Assembly (NCBI RefSeq): GCF_001693485.1
Contig: NZ_MAXC01000023.1
Span: 434,001 to 498,000, forward strand
Source: Bradyrhizobium sp. LMTR 3
GTDB lineage: Bacteria; Pseudomonadota; Alphaproteobacteria; Rhizobiales; Xanthobacteraceae
Direction: 5' to 3'
DNA length: 64,000 nt
Part shown: one piece after another, positions 16,111-25,043 of the stretch
How positions within the stretch are numbered: the first letter of the stretch is position 1
Layout: every line of letters begins with the position of its first letter
Translations under genes and position numbers: made by a program
The notes under the pieces: generated by a model
The model's input: the letters and a program-made list of their open reading frames with translations, nothing else
Told to the model about the DNA's origin: nothing
Databases searched by the model: none

Positions 16111-16710
16111 CTACTCTTCCTTCTTCGGCTCTTTCGACATGCGCTCGAGGCGTTCCTGCATTTCCTTCATCTGGCGGCGAAGATCGTCGATATTGTCTCC
16201 GTCGGTCGTCGGCTCCGGCACCTTCTCAGGCTCGGGCGAAGTCGATCCGGCGCGCGGCGGCACGAACGGCTTGAACATCGAGAACGTCTGCTGAAACAAT
16301 TCCATGTTGCGGCGGACATGTTCCTCGAGCGGCGCGAACGGCGTGCCGCTGAAGGTGTTGGTGAGCTGCTTGCGGAATTTTTCCTGCTCGCGCGTCAGCG
16401 TATCGATCGACTGCTCCAGATATTTCGGCACCACCAACTGCATGCTGTCGCCGTAGAAGCGGATCAACTGCCGCAGGAAAGTGGTGGGCAACAGATTTTG
16501 TCCGGCCTTGTTTTCCTGTTCGAAGATGATCTGCGCCAGCACCTGGCGGGTAATGTCGTCGCCGGTCTTGGCGTCGTAGACGAGAAAATCCTCGCCTTCC
16601 TTCACCATCGCTGCGAGATCCTCGAGCGTCACATAGGTGCTGGTGCCGGTATTATAGAGCCGCCGGTTGGCGTACTTCTTGATGGTCGTAGGTTGTTCTG
16701 ACTTTGCCAT
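16111..16710 (-). CDS. phaR: Polyhydroxyalkanoate synthesis repressor PhaR
   Basis: A 199-residue repressor of phasin and PHB genes that senses the polymer by binding it. The N-terminal DNA-binding block TIKKYANRRLYNTGTSTYVT and EGEDFLVYDAKTGDDITRQVL are diagnostic. The C-terminal third is a Met/Gln/Glu-rich region with a coiled coil (QMKEMQERLERM) that fits granule or partner binding. I set the start at ATG 16710; an in-frame extension to 16773 is unlike the family. Divergent from phaA, whose enzyme acts in the same pathway. The 318-bp interval holds a GCATT-TTC-AATGC inverted repeat that could be an operator. Confidence 0.93.
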   Translation of the reverse strand: MAKSEQPTTIKKYANRRLYNTGTSTYVTLEDLAAMVKEGEDFLVYDAKTGDDITRQVLAQIIFEQENKAGQNLLPTTFLRQLIRFYGDSMQLVVPKYLEQSIDTLTREQEKFRKQLTNTFSGTPFAPLEEHVRRNMELFQQTFSMFKPFVPPRAGSTSPEPEKVPEPTTDGDNIDDLRRQMKEMQERLERMSKEPKKEE

Positions 16711-17028
16711 AAGCTCACACATCGACACCGAGAGCAGGGAACCCGGCGGCTTCGCCGGCGGGCAGACAAGCAACGCAAACGCAGCAAAGTAAGCATTTTC
16801 AATGCGGTTCGGCTACCGTTTTGTGCGGCACGGTTAATTCCAAGGCATGGACGCTGCTATGGAAACCCCTTGGGGGAGCAATTTGAATGCGCCGCGGCAG
16901 GATTTTGGGCGCCGGCCGATTGACATGGGTCAACGAGGTTAACAACATAAGGTGAGAGACAGGCTCGCCACCCCGGCCGCCCGCCGTCCAACAACGTCAA
17001 GCCCAAGAAACCCCATAAGGAGATGTCC
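16711..17028. promoter_or_regulatory. phaR-phaA divergent control region
   Basis: This 318-bp interval contains no convincing gene. Three features stand out. CCGGCG-GCTT-CGCCGG at 16743-16758 would form a hairpin in the phaR leader. GCATT-TTC-AATGC at 16793-16805 is a perfect 13-bp inverted repeat. AAGGAG at 17017-17022 is the phaA ribosome site. GTGCGGCAC near 16825 is another short symmetric element. Control by PhaR is inferred from the location. Confidence 0.4.
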
Positions 17029-18207
<1,179 letters not shown>

Positions 18208-18274
18208 ACTAAAGGCAGAGTGATCGGTTGAATGATGAAAAGATCATCTCGCAACCGCGGCTCGAATTGGTAAA

Positions 18275-18310
18275 GATGAAATGCCCGGTCTCGCGCCGGG
18301 CATTTTCATC
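18275..18310. terminator. Terminator-like hairpin between phaA and phaB
   Basis: Arms AAATGCCCGG and CCGGGCATTT enclose a seven-base loop, and the stem extends outward through GATGA/TCATC with one bulged A. The 3' side ends CATTTTCATC, a short T-rich run. It would stop or attenuate transcripts leaving phaA; phaB then needs its own promoter or read-through. Confidence 0.7.
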
Positions 18311-18410
18311 TTGTGGGAGCGTTTCCAAGAACGCTTTCAAAAAGATTGAGACTCGTCAAAAGACCGGGACAATTCCGGCGTACTAAGCGATTACCAAGGA
18401 GGACTACGAC

Positions 18411-19136
18411 ATGGCACGTGTTGCATTGGTTACGGGTGGTACGCGGGGCATTGGCGCTGCGATCAGCAAGGCACTGAAGGCTGCGGGCTACAAGGTTGCG
18501 GCAAGCTACGCCGGCAACGATGCCGCCGCCGAGAAATTCAAAGCCGAGACCGGGATCCCCGTCTACAAATGGGACGTCAGCTCCTTCGATGCTTGCACCG
18601 ACGGCATCAAGAAGGTCGAGGCCGACCTCGGGCCGATCGACGTGCTGGTCAACAATGCCGGCATCACCAAGGACGGCGCCTTCCACAAGATGACGCTCGA
18701 TCAGTGGAACGCGGTGATCAACACCAATCTCGGCTCGCTGTTCAACATGACGCGCCCGGTGATCGAGGGCATGCGCGCCCGCAAATTCGGCCGGATCATC
18801 AACATCTCCTCGATCAACGGCCAGAAGGGACAGTTCGGCCAAGTCAACTATTCCGCCGCCAAGGCCGGCGACATCGGCTTCACCAAGGCGCTGGCGCTGG
18901 AGAATGCCAAGGGCGGCGTGACCGTGAACGCGATCTGCCCCGGCTACGTCAACACCGAGATGGTGCAGGCGGTGCCGAAGGACGTGCTCGAGAAGAGCAT
19001 TCTGCCGCTGATCCCGATCAATCGTCTCGGCGAGCCCGAAGAGATTGCCCGCGCGGTGGTGTTCCTGGCTGCCGACGAGGCCAGCGGCATCACCGGCTCG
19101 ACCATGACGATCAACGGCGGCCAGTACTTGGTGTGA
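18411..19136 (+). CDS. phaB: Acetoacetyl-CoA reductase
   Basis: A 241-residue NADPH-dependent short-chain dehydrogenase that reduces acetoacetyl-CoA to (R)-3-hydroxybutyryl-CoA for PHB synthase. The cofactor motif TGGTRGIG (8-15), NNAG (81-84) and catalytic Ser134, Tyr147 and Lys151 (YSAAK) are present. The block NISSINGQKGQFGQVNYSAA is specific to PhaB-type reductases. The ribosome site AAGGAGG precedes the ATG by nine bases. No PHB synthase (phaC) gene lies in the window, which is normal for Bradyrhizobium. Confidence 0.95.
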   Translation: MARVALVTGGTRGIGAAISKALKAAGYKVAASYAGNDAAAEKFKAETGIPVYKWDVSSFDACTDGIKKVEADLGPIDVLVNNAGITKDGAFHKMTLDQWNAVINTNLGSLFNMTRPVIEGMRARKFGRIINISSINGQKGQFGQVNYSAAKAGDIGFTKALALENAKGGVTVNAICPGYVNTEMVQAVPKDVLEKSILPLIPINRLGEPEEIARAVVFLAADEASGITGSTMTINGGQYLV

Positions 19137-19187
19137 TCGCGGTCGGTCATTGCATGGCCGTTGCATGTCGCAATGGCTCATAAAAAG

Positions 19188-19306
19188 TCGTCATGCCCGG
19201 GCAGAAGCGCGAAGCGCGTCTTCGCGCTAGATGTCCCGGGCATCCACGTCTTTAAAACCCATCCGGCGAAAGGACGTGGATGGCCGGGATAACTCCGGCC
19301 ATGACG
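19188..19306. repeat. Palindromic intergenic repeat, family D
   Basis: Outer ends CGTCATGCCCGGGC and CCGGCCATGACGG are inverted, as are inner GATGTCCCGGGCATCCACGT and ACGTGGATGGCCGGG. An extra GCGCGAAGCGCGTCTTCGCGC hairpin-like insert sits in the left arm. It ends 14 bp before the next gene's ATG, so it forms that gene's 5' leader. Confidence 0.8.
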
Positions 19307-19319
19307 GAATGACAGACAC

Positions 19320-20189
19320 ATGACTCCCCGCACCGCCACGCTGATCGGACTGACCGCGATCCTGATGTGGTCGCTGCTGTCGGTCCTGACGGTTGCGACC
19401 GGAAAGATCCCAGCCTTCCAGCTCGCCGCCATGACGTTTGCGATCGGCGCCTTGGTCGCTTTCGCAAGTTTCCTGTTCCGGCCCGCCGCCTTTGGCGCCT
19501 TGAAGCAGCCAGCGGTCGCCTGGGTCGTCGGCGTCGGCGGATTGTTCGGCTATCACGCGCTGTATTTCCTCGCGTTGCGCTTTGCGCCGCCGGCCGAAGC
19601 CGGCTTGCTGAATTATCTCTGGCCGCTCCTGATCGTGCTGTTCTCGTCGCTGTTGCCGGGGGAGCGGCTGGCGCCGCATCACATCATAGGTGCGTTGCTC
19701 GGGCTTGCCGGCACGGTGCTGCTGTTCGCCGGCAATACCGGCAGCTTTACGCCCGGGCAGATCCCAGGGCTGGCGGCGGCCTTCGTCGCCGCCTTTGTGT
19801 GGGCCGCCTATTCGGTGATGTCGCGCAAGCTCAAGGCGGTGCCGACCGATGCGGTGGCCGGCTTCTGCCTCGCCACCGCGCTGTTCGCCGCGCTCGTCCA
19901 TACCATGGTGGAGAAGACGGTGTGGCCGGAGACGATCGGGCAATGGCTTGCCGTCATCGCGCTCGGCGTCGGCCCCGTCGGTGCTGCGTTCTTCGTCTGG
20001 GACATCGGCATGAAGCGCGGCGATATCCGCGTGCTCGGAGCGGCGTCCTACGCTACGCCGCTGCTATCGACCTTGTTTCTGATCCTCGCCGGCTTCGCGC
20101 AGCCGACTGCCACGATCGCCATTGCCGCGATCCTGATCGCCGGCGGCGGCCTGATCGCGGCGAAGGATATGGTGTGGCGGAAGTCCTAA
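19320..20189 (+). CDS. EamA/DMT-family exporter (YddG-like)
   Basis: A 289-residue protein with ten hydrophobic segments in two EamA repeats. The order and motifs (ILMWSLLSVLTVATGKIPAF in TM1-2, LLNYLWPLLIVLFSSLLPGE in TM4-5, PVGAAFFVWDIGMKRGDIR in the second repeat) resemble the YddG group, which exports aromatic amino acids. Substrate is inferred from that resemblance only. The 3' end overlaps the flavin reductase gene on the other strand by four bases. A family D repeat forms most of the leader. Confidence 0.85.
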   Translation: MTPRTATLIGLTAILMWSLLSVLTVATGKIPAFQLAAMTFAIGALVAFASFLFRPAAFGALKQPAVAWVVGVGGLFGYHALYFLALRFAPPAEAGLLNYLWPLLIVLFSSLLPGERLAPHHIIGALLGLAGTVLLFAGNTGSFTPGQIPGLAAAFVAAFVWAAYSVMSRKLKAVPTDAVAGFCLATALFAALVHTMVEKTVWPETIGQWLAVIALGVGPVGAAFFVWDIGMKRGDIRVLGAASYATPLLSTLFLILAGFAQPTATIAIAAILIAGGGLIAAKDMVWRKS

Positions 20190-20866
20190 GCGGCAGGCTT
20201 CCAGCCCGGTGGCTTGTACATCGCTTCCGGAATTTGCCCGAGTTCTGAGCGCTGCAGCTTCTCGGACGTCAGTCCGTAGAATTGCTGGAAGCTCATGATC
20301 AGTGGCCGCCATCTGTCTGGATCGACGCGGTTGGGCTCGCCATCCATCATGATTCCGGAATGGGCATGGACGCGAGTGACGCGCACCTCGATCGCGGCAA
20401 GATTGCCGCGCCATACCGCATCCTCCTCGGCCATCTCGTGGACGTGTGCGACCCTGGCTTCGATCTGCACCGGGCATTCCAGCGCGCGCGGCGCCGCAAC
20501 GGTTTCGCCCGGCATCGCGGTTAGGCCGCACAGGCCAAACTTGTCGCGCGCGTGCCGATAGCCGCGCATCCGCTTACCCGATGGCACCGGATCCGAGCCG
20601 GTCGTGCGAGCCAGACGGTCGACCGCGCCGACCAGTGCGGCCGACGGCAGATTGAGCACGCACTCGCCTGTGCGGATCATGTTCTCGGTGGTCTTTGAGT
20701 TGGCCGCCAACCCCAGCATGCAGCGCCAGCCAACCCACCATGCCGACGACATCGGCGCGAGGTTGAATGAGCCGTCCTCATTGGTCGAGCCGATCAGAAC
20801 CACCGGCGTGCCGAAATAGAGAATCGCCGGTTCGATCTGATGTGAAACGCTGAATGTCCCGTGCAT
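20186..20866 (-). CDS. Flavin reductase-like (split-barrel FMN-binding) protein
   Basis: A 226-residue protein of the flavin reductase-like domain family. The stretch VVLIGSTNEDGSFNLAPMSS and the following WVGWRCMLGL...KTTENMIRTGECVLNLP form the FMN-binding split barrel. Such proteins reduce free flavin for a partner oxygenase or act as flavoenzymes with unknown partners. ATG 20866 has GAGGAG seven bases before it; the longer open frame to 20944 has no ribosome site and is unlike the family. No monooxygenase gene is adjacent. Confidence 0.82.
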   Translation of the reverse strand: MHGTFSVSHQIEPAILYFGTPVVLIGSTNEDGSFNLAPMSSAWWVGWRCMLGLAANSKTTENMIRTGECVLNLPSAALVGAVDRLARTTGSDPVPSGKRMRGYRHARDKFGLCGLTAMPGETVAAPRALECPVQIEARVAHVHEMAEEDAVWRGNLAAIEVRVTRVHAHSGIMMDGEPNRVDPDRWRPLIMSFQQFYGLTSEKLQRSELGQIPEAMYKPPGWKPAA

Positions 20867-20990
20867 TTTCCGCTCCTCATGTTGTGGAGCGGAAACTATG
20901 TTCAAGAGTGCATCAAACCCACCCGATTCCCGATCATTCGCCACCGGTGAACCGCTCTTGGTAAAGCTCGGCTTGTAATGCTCTCGGCTG

Positions 20991-21449
20991 TCACGCTTTC
21001 ATACGCAAGGCAGCAAGCGTCGCCGCACAAAACGCCAGCAACGTCACGCCCGCATTGACGGCGTGGGAATATTCCCAGTGCCGGCGCGAGGTTTGCCAGT
21101 CCTCAGGGCGCACAGTCCAGTTGTCGGTAGCGACGTTGACCGGGTTGGTCCAGATCAGGAAAATTGCCAGATTGACAATGATGAGAGCAATTGCGGCGCC
21201 TGCAAGCCAAAGCGCCAATTTGTCAGCTCTGACTTCGACGGCGAGAGCCAGATTGGCAATCAACGACGCCGGCAAGAACAGGCCGACCACCCACCAGCCG
21301 ACATAGATGCGCTGGACCACGAAGTAGTCCTGCTCGGACATCTGCATCTTGTGGCGCAGTTCGAACAGATGCGCGGCCGGAGCGATGACGGCAAGGCCGG
21401 TGAGAATAATCGCCAGGAATCGAATGATCATCGGAGCGGCTTTCGTCAT
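20991..21449 (-). CDS. Four-segment membrane protein, DUF1772-like
   Basis: A 152-residue protein (if ATG 21449 is used; 146 from ATG 21431) with four hydrophobic segments. An acidic/polar loop carries LRHKMQMSEQDYFVVQRIY, and the end of TM3 has TNPVN followed by RHWEYSHAVNAG, a pattern seen in DUF1772 (anthrone-oxygenase-like) proteins. No enzymatic activity can be claimed. Neither start has a good ribosome site. The frame stays open to 21626 but the added part is basic and unlike the family. Same strand as gloB and the cupin gene, about 170 bp downstream. Confidence 0.65.
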   Translation of the reverse strand: MTKAAPMIIRFLAIILTGLAVIAPAAHLFELRHKMQMSEQDYFVVQRIYVGWWVVGLFLPASLIANLALAVEVRADKLALWLAGAAIALIIVNLAIFLIWTNPVNVATDNWTVRPEDWQTSRRHWEYSHAVNAGVTLLAFCAATLAALRMKA

Positions 21450-21622
21450 GCGAGAGGGACGGCGCGCAGCGTGGGCACCCGTTCTCTGGCATGCCGAGAT
21501 ACCGGATCGGGCCGCAGCTCGCCCGCGAGTTGCTTTCGCTACCAACCTCGTCGCCCGGCCAGCGTTCCAGCGGTTGCTTGTTCGGGAGGCCGCGCGGCAG
21601 TTCGCGCGCGAGACCCGGCACC

Positions 21623-22057
21623 TCACTGCGCAGGGAACCAGTCCGGTTTTGCCAGCTCAAACTTCGCAAACTCGAATCCGGGGGCGACGGTGCATCCGAC
21701 CAGCGTCCAGTCGCCGGTGCTTTCAGCGGATTGCCAGGCGTGCGGAGGCACAACGGCTTGCGGAGCCTCGCCGCCAGCGAGATCGGGCCCAAGCCTGACG
21801 CTGCGCTGGCCGCTGTCATCGGCGATCTGCAGCGTCAGCGCCGCGCCCGCGTAATAATGCCAGGTTTCGACCGCATCGATGCGATGCCAATGCGAGCGTT
21901 CGCCGCGCGCCAACAAGAAATAGATCGCAGTCGATCGCGAACGCCCGGCGGTATCAACGCTTTCATCGCGAAACGTCTCGCGATAATGCCCGCCTTCGGG
22001 ATGCGGCTTCAGGTCGAGCCGCGCGATGATCTCGGCGGCTTGTTTTGGCAGCGCCAT
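21623..22057 (-). CDS. Cupin_5 (DUF985) family protein
   Basis: A 144-residue single-domain cupin. The blocks LKPHPEGGHYRETFRD, STAIYFLLARGERSHWHRID and ETWHYYAGAAL match the DUF985/cupin_5 family; HWH and the later PPHAWQSAE would line the barrel. Related yeast and bacterial proteins have no firmly established reaction. Its ATG shares one base with the gloB stop (TGATG), so translation is coupled to gloB. Confidence 0.85.
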   Translation of the reverse strand: MALPKQAAEIIARLDLKPHPEGGHYRETFRDESVDTAGRSRSTAIYFLLARGERSHWHRIDAVETWHYYAGAALTLQIADDSGQRSVRLGPDLAGGEAPQAVVPPHAWQSAESTGDWTLVGCTVAPGFEFAKFELAKPDWFPAQ

Positions 22058-22824
22058 CAGGACTTGTTCTTGCGTTCGCGCAGTTCGCCGAAAACGTCGA
22101 CGGCGCTGGCGCCCTTCATGTGCAGCTTGGCCGCCACCGACGGCTCGTCGGCGCGCAGGAACACGTTGGCTTTCTTCTCCTCGCCCAACAGCACCGGGAT
22201 CGTCGGCTTGTTCTCGGCGCGCAGCCGCGTGACTTCCTCGGCGCGCGCCTTCAGCGCCGGATTGTCGCCGTCGACGGTGAGCGCGAATTTGACGTTGGAA
22301 GCAGTATATTCATGGCCGCAATAGAGCTTGAAATCGTCCGGCAGCGCACGGAGCTTCAACAGGGAATCCCACATCATCGGATAATTGCCCTCGAACACCC
22401 GGCCGCAGCCGATCGAGAACAGCGTGTCGGCGGCAAACACCGCCTTTTCGTTGTCGAACACGTAGGAGATATGATCGAGCGTGTGCCCCGGTGTTTCCAG
22501 CACCCGGGCCAGCAGGCTTCCCACCTTGACGACGTCGCCATGGGCAGCGCGCAGGTCGACATTGGCAATCTTGGTGGACTTGTCGTGCGGTGCAACGACG
22601 CGGCAATTATATTTCTGCTTCAACTCGGCAATGCCGCCGACATGGTCGTGATGGTGATGAGTGACGAGAATATCCGTCAGCGTCCAGCCCTCGCGCTCCA
22701 GCGCCTTGATGATCGGGGCAGCTTCCGGCGCGTCGATCGATGCGGTGGCCTTGGTCGCGGGATCGTGGATCAAATAGCCGAAATTGTCGTTGAGGCAGGT
22801 GAAGGTACGAATTTCCGCGGCCAT
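22057..22824 (-). CDS. gloB: Hydroxyacylglutathione hydrolase (glyoxalase II)
   Basis: A 255-residue metallo-beta-lactamase-fold enzyme that hydrolyses S-lactoylglutathione to lactate and glutathione, the second step of methylglyoxal detoxification. The binuclear metal motif THHHHDH gives His56, His58, Asp60 and His61; GHTLDH and GHEYTASNV provide the remaining ligands and glutathione contact. ATG 22824 is at the family's usual start. The frame stays open to 23568, but that stretch is antisense to the divergent methyltransferase gene. It is coupled to the downstream cupin gene by a one-base overlap. Confidence 0.94.
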   Translation of the reverse strand: MAAEIRTFTCLNDNFGYLIHDPATKATASIDAPEAAPIIKALEREGWTLTDILVTHHHHDHVGGIAELKQKYNCRVVAPHDKSTKIANVDLRAAHGDVVKVGSLLARVLETPGHTLDHISYVFDNEKAVFAADTLFSIGCGRVFEGNYPMMWDSLLKLRALPDDFKLYCGHEYTASNVKFALTVDGDNPALKARAEEVTRLRAENKPTIPVLLGEEKKANVFLRADEPSVAAKLHMKGASAVDVFGELRERKNKS

Positions 22825-22944
22825 GACAGCTCCGTGGTTAAGGCTTTCAGCCCCATTAATCCGCAAGAAATATGGCGTTAACGCTTGCGCGGCAATGCCA
22901 TTTTGGGCGCGCCGCATTGAAACACGGTATGGTAGATTGTGCCC

Positions 22945-23700
22945 ATGACCATCGACGTCATCGATCTCCGGGATTTCTATTCGCAGCGCCTCGGCATCGT
23001 GGCGCGGCAGTTGATCAACCGCGGCATTCGGGCGCGCTGGCCCGATGCGGCGGCGCAGCGGGTGCTCGGGCTCGGCTATCCGACGCCCTATCTCGGGCTG
23101 TTTCGCGAGGATTCGGAGCGCTGCATCGCCTTCATGCCGGCGGCGCAGGGCGTCCTGAAATGGCCGACGGGGCGACCGGCGCTGGCGTCTCTGATCGATG
23201 AATTCTCGATGCCGCTGCCGGACGCCGCGGTGGATCGAATCCTGCTGGTTCACGCGCTGGAGATGTCGGACGATCCGGAGCGCTTGTTGCGCGAGGTGTG
23301 GCGGGTGCTGGCGCCGTCCGGCCGGCTCATTGCGGTGATCCCGAACCGGCGGGGCGTATGGACGCGCACCGACAATACGCCGTTCGGTCATGGCCGTCCG
23401 TATTCGCGCGCGCAGATCACGCAATTGCTGCGGCAGACCTGGTTCACGCCGGCGGCGTGGGGCGAGGCGCTGTTTCTGCCGCCGGTGGGCAATAGCTGGT
23501 TTCTGCGCTCGGCGATGGCGTGGGAGCGTGTCGGCGCCGCGCTGTCGCTGCCGTTCGCCGGCGTCCATATCGTCGAAGCGACCAAACAGGTCTATCGCGC
23601 CATCCCCGCAGGCCGCGAACGTACGCGGCTTATTCCGTCGCTGGAGCCGGCGCTGGTGCCGTCATCGACGGCAACGCGGGATAAGCTGAGGGATTCGTAG
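22945..23700 (+). CDS. Class I SAM-dependent methyltransferase
   Basis: A 251-residue methyltransferase (type 11-like). The expected GxGxG is modified to LGLGYPTPY (residues about 34-42), then DRILLVHALEMSDDPERLLR and EVWRVLAPSGRLIAVIPNR form the post-I motifs. The substrate is unknown. It is a frequent divergent neighbour of gloB in Bradyrhizobium. ATG 22945 is favoured over GTG 22939; neither has a strong ribosome site. The stop codon TAG is part of a family C repeat arm, so repeat insertion or decay has set the C-terminus. Confidence 0.82.
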   Translation: MTIDVIDLRDFYSQRLGIVARQLINRGIRARWPDAAAQRVLGLGYPTPYLGLFREDSERCIAFMPAAQGVLKWPTGRPALASLIDEFSMPLPDAAVDRILLVHALEMSDDPERLLREVWRVLAPSGRLIAVIPNRRGVWTRTDNTPFGHGRPYSRAQITQLLRQTWFTPAAWGEALFLPPVGNSWFLRSAMAWERVGAALSLPFAGVHIVEATKQVYRAIPAGRERTRLIPSLEPALVPSSTATRDKLRDS

Positions 23701-23794
23701 GGTGGGCAAAGGCGCGCTAGCGCCGTGCCCACCATTTCATCCTCAGTCTTTGCGGTAAGTTGGTGGGCACGCATGCGCTTTGCCCACCCTACGA
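23695..23794. repeat. Palindromic intergenic repeat, family C copy 2
   Basis: Ends CGTAGGGTGGGCAAAGGCGC and GCGCTTTGCCCACCCTACG are near-perfect inverted arms, with GTGCCCACC/GGTGGGCAC inside. It lies between the convergent methyltransferase and DUF4167 genes and contains the methyltransferase stop codon. Confidence 0.85.
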
Positions 23795-23804
23795 AATCGG
23801 ACGC

Positions 23805-24554
23805 CTACTCATTCCCCGGATTGAAATCTTCGCTTGGCGCGGCGGGCGCGGCCATGCTGTCGGGGCGCGGGCCGTGCGGCCGGCGGCGCCGGCGCGGGAA
23901 ACGCTCGCGCTCGCCGCGGCCCTCTTCGTATCCGCCGGGCGCACCGTTCACCTGGGGCTGCGGTCCGGTGATGAAGGAGGGCAGGCGATCGACGCCGCCG
24001 GTATCGGCAATCACCGGCTGCGGCTGGGGTTGCGGCTGATACTGCGGCTGCGGACGGTGCTCGCGTTCGCGATGATGTTCGCGCGGCTGTTGGTCGCGCT
24101 GATAGGGCTGGTTGTCGCCGCGCTGTTCGCGTTCGCGCGGATTGTTGTCGCGGATATACGGCTGCGGCTGCTGCGGGACGAAGCCAGGCTCCTGGCCGAA
24201 ATGCGAAAAACTCTCGCCGTCGTCGTCACCGTCTTCCGTCGGCTGCGTTTCGGTGTCGATGCGCGGCTGCGGCTGGTTCTGCCGGAACTGCTCCTGCGCA
24301 GCGGCGATCAGGCGGAAATAATGCTCGGCGTGCTGGTAGTAATTCTCGGCGGCGACGGGGTCGCCGGAAGAGCGCGCGTCGCGCGCTAGCTGAACGTATT
24401 TTTCCGCAACGTGCGAAGCGGTGCCGCGGATCTTGATGTCAGGCCCGTTGGATTCGAACACCCGGGTCATCGGGTTCTGACCGCGCCGGCCATCGTTCCG
24501 GTTACTGCCCTGGTTCCGGTTACGCATCCGCTTGTTGTTTTGACCGTTTCTCAT
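23805..24554 (-). CDS. DUF4167 protein
   Basis: A 249-residue protein. Residues 1-90 form the DUF4167 domain: an Asn/Arg-rich start (MRNGQNNKRMRNRNQGSNRN) and the helical block SHVAEKYVQLARDARSSGDP followed by NYYQHAEHYFRL. The remainder is disordered, rich in Gln, Arg, Pro and Asn, with many QPQP and REHR repeats. The basic N-terminus suggests RNA binding; this is inference. It lies downstream of prfA-prmC in rhizobia, as here, hinting at a translation-linked role. A 489-bp leader separates it from prmC. Confidence 0.88.
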   Translation of the reverse strand: MRNGQNNKRMRNRNQGSNRNDGRRGQNPMTRVFESNGPDIKIRGTASHVAEKYVQLARDARSSGDPVAAENYYQHAEHYFRLIAAAQEQFRQNQPQPRIDTETQPTEDGDDDGESFSHFGQEPGFVPQQPQPYIRDNNPREREQRGDNQPYQRDQQPREHHREREHRPQPQYQPQPQPQPVIADTGGVDRLPSFITGPQPQVNGAPGGYEEGRGERERFPRRRRRPHGPRPDSMAAPAAPSEDFNPGNE

Positions 24555-25043
24555 GTCTCGCCTTTATTCCAGCCCTGATGTTTTGCAGTTGCCGTCGTAG
24601 CCTGATCCGATCCGGCGCGCACTCAGGCGCACCGAATCACGATGCCGTTCAAATTCATGTCGTCGATTCGCCAACCCTCGCGTTCAGCAAAGACGCGTTC
24701 CCCAATCGGCAGCGTACATGTGCCCGCCGGATCAAAACATTCAGCCTGCCAAAACCAGCCTAACCGTCTTGCGTGACGGCTTCGCGTGACTGGCTGTTGC
24801 GTAAGTCTTCAAGCGCAATATCAGGCTTTCGTTCGCTTTACGGTCGAGAGCAGCACAGCTCCAGCTATTGCGCTCGATTCGACCTGCGTTTGGAACCTTT
24901 CACCCGGCGGGCTCTCGTTTCGAGAAACTCTGGCCTCACCCGTATGATCTTACGGGGCCAGCAACCCTGGACCGATGTTGTGAGCGGAACGTAGTCGCTC
25001 CGGGGGAATATTCCAAGGGGTTTTTTTGCGCTCCAAAAGGACT
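24555..25043. promoter_or_regulatory. Long leader upstream of DUF4167 with several hairpins
   Basis: No gene is supported in this 489-bp gap. Three compact hairpins cluster within 90 bp: TCTCG-TTT-CGAGA at 24913-24925, a two-step stem at 24931-24960 (TGGCC/GGCCA enclosing CCGTA/TACGG), and GAGCG/CGCTC at 24982-25000. A T7 run lies at 25021-25027 on the plus strand. Read on the minus strand, a frame open from 24808 to 24623 lacks any ATG, GTG or TTG start in its first half. The region could hold the DUF4167 promoter, a structured leader or a small RNA. Confidence 0.35.

Noticed and set aside
22825..23568. N-terminal extension of gloB to 23568
   Set aside because: The extra sequence is antisense to the methyltransferase gene, and glyoxalase II starts at the residue encoded at 22824.
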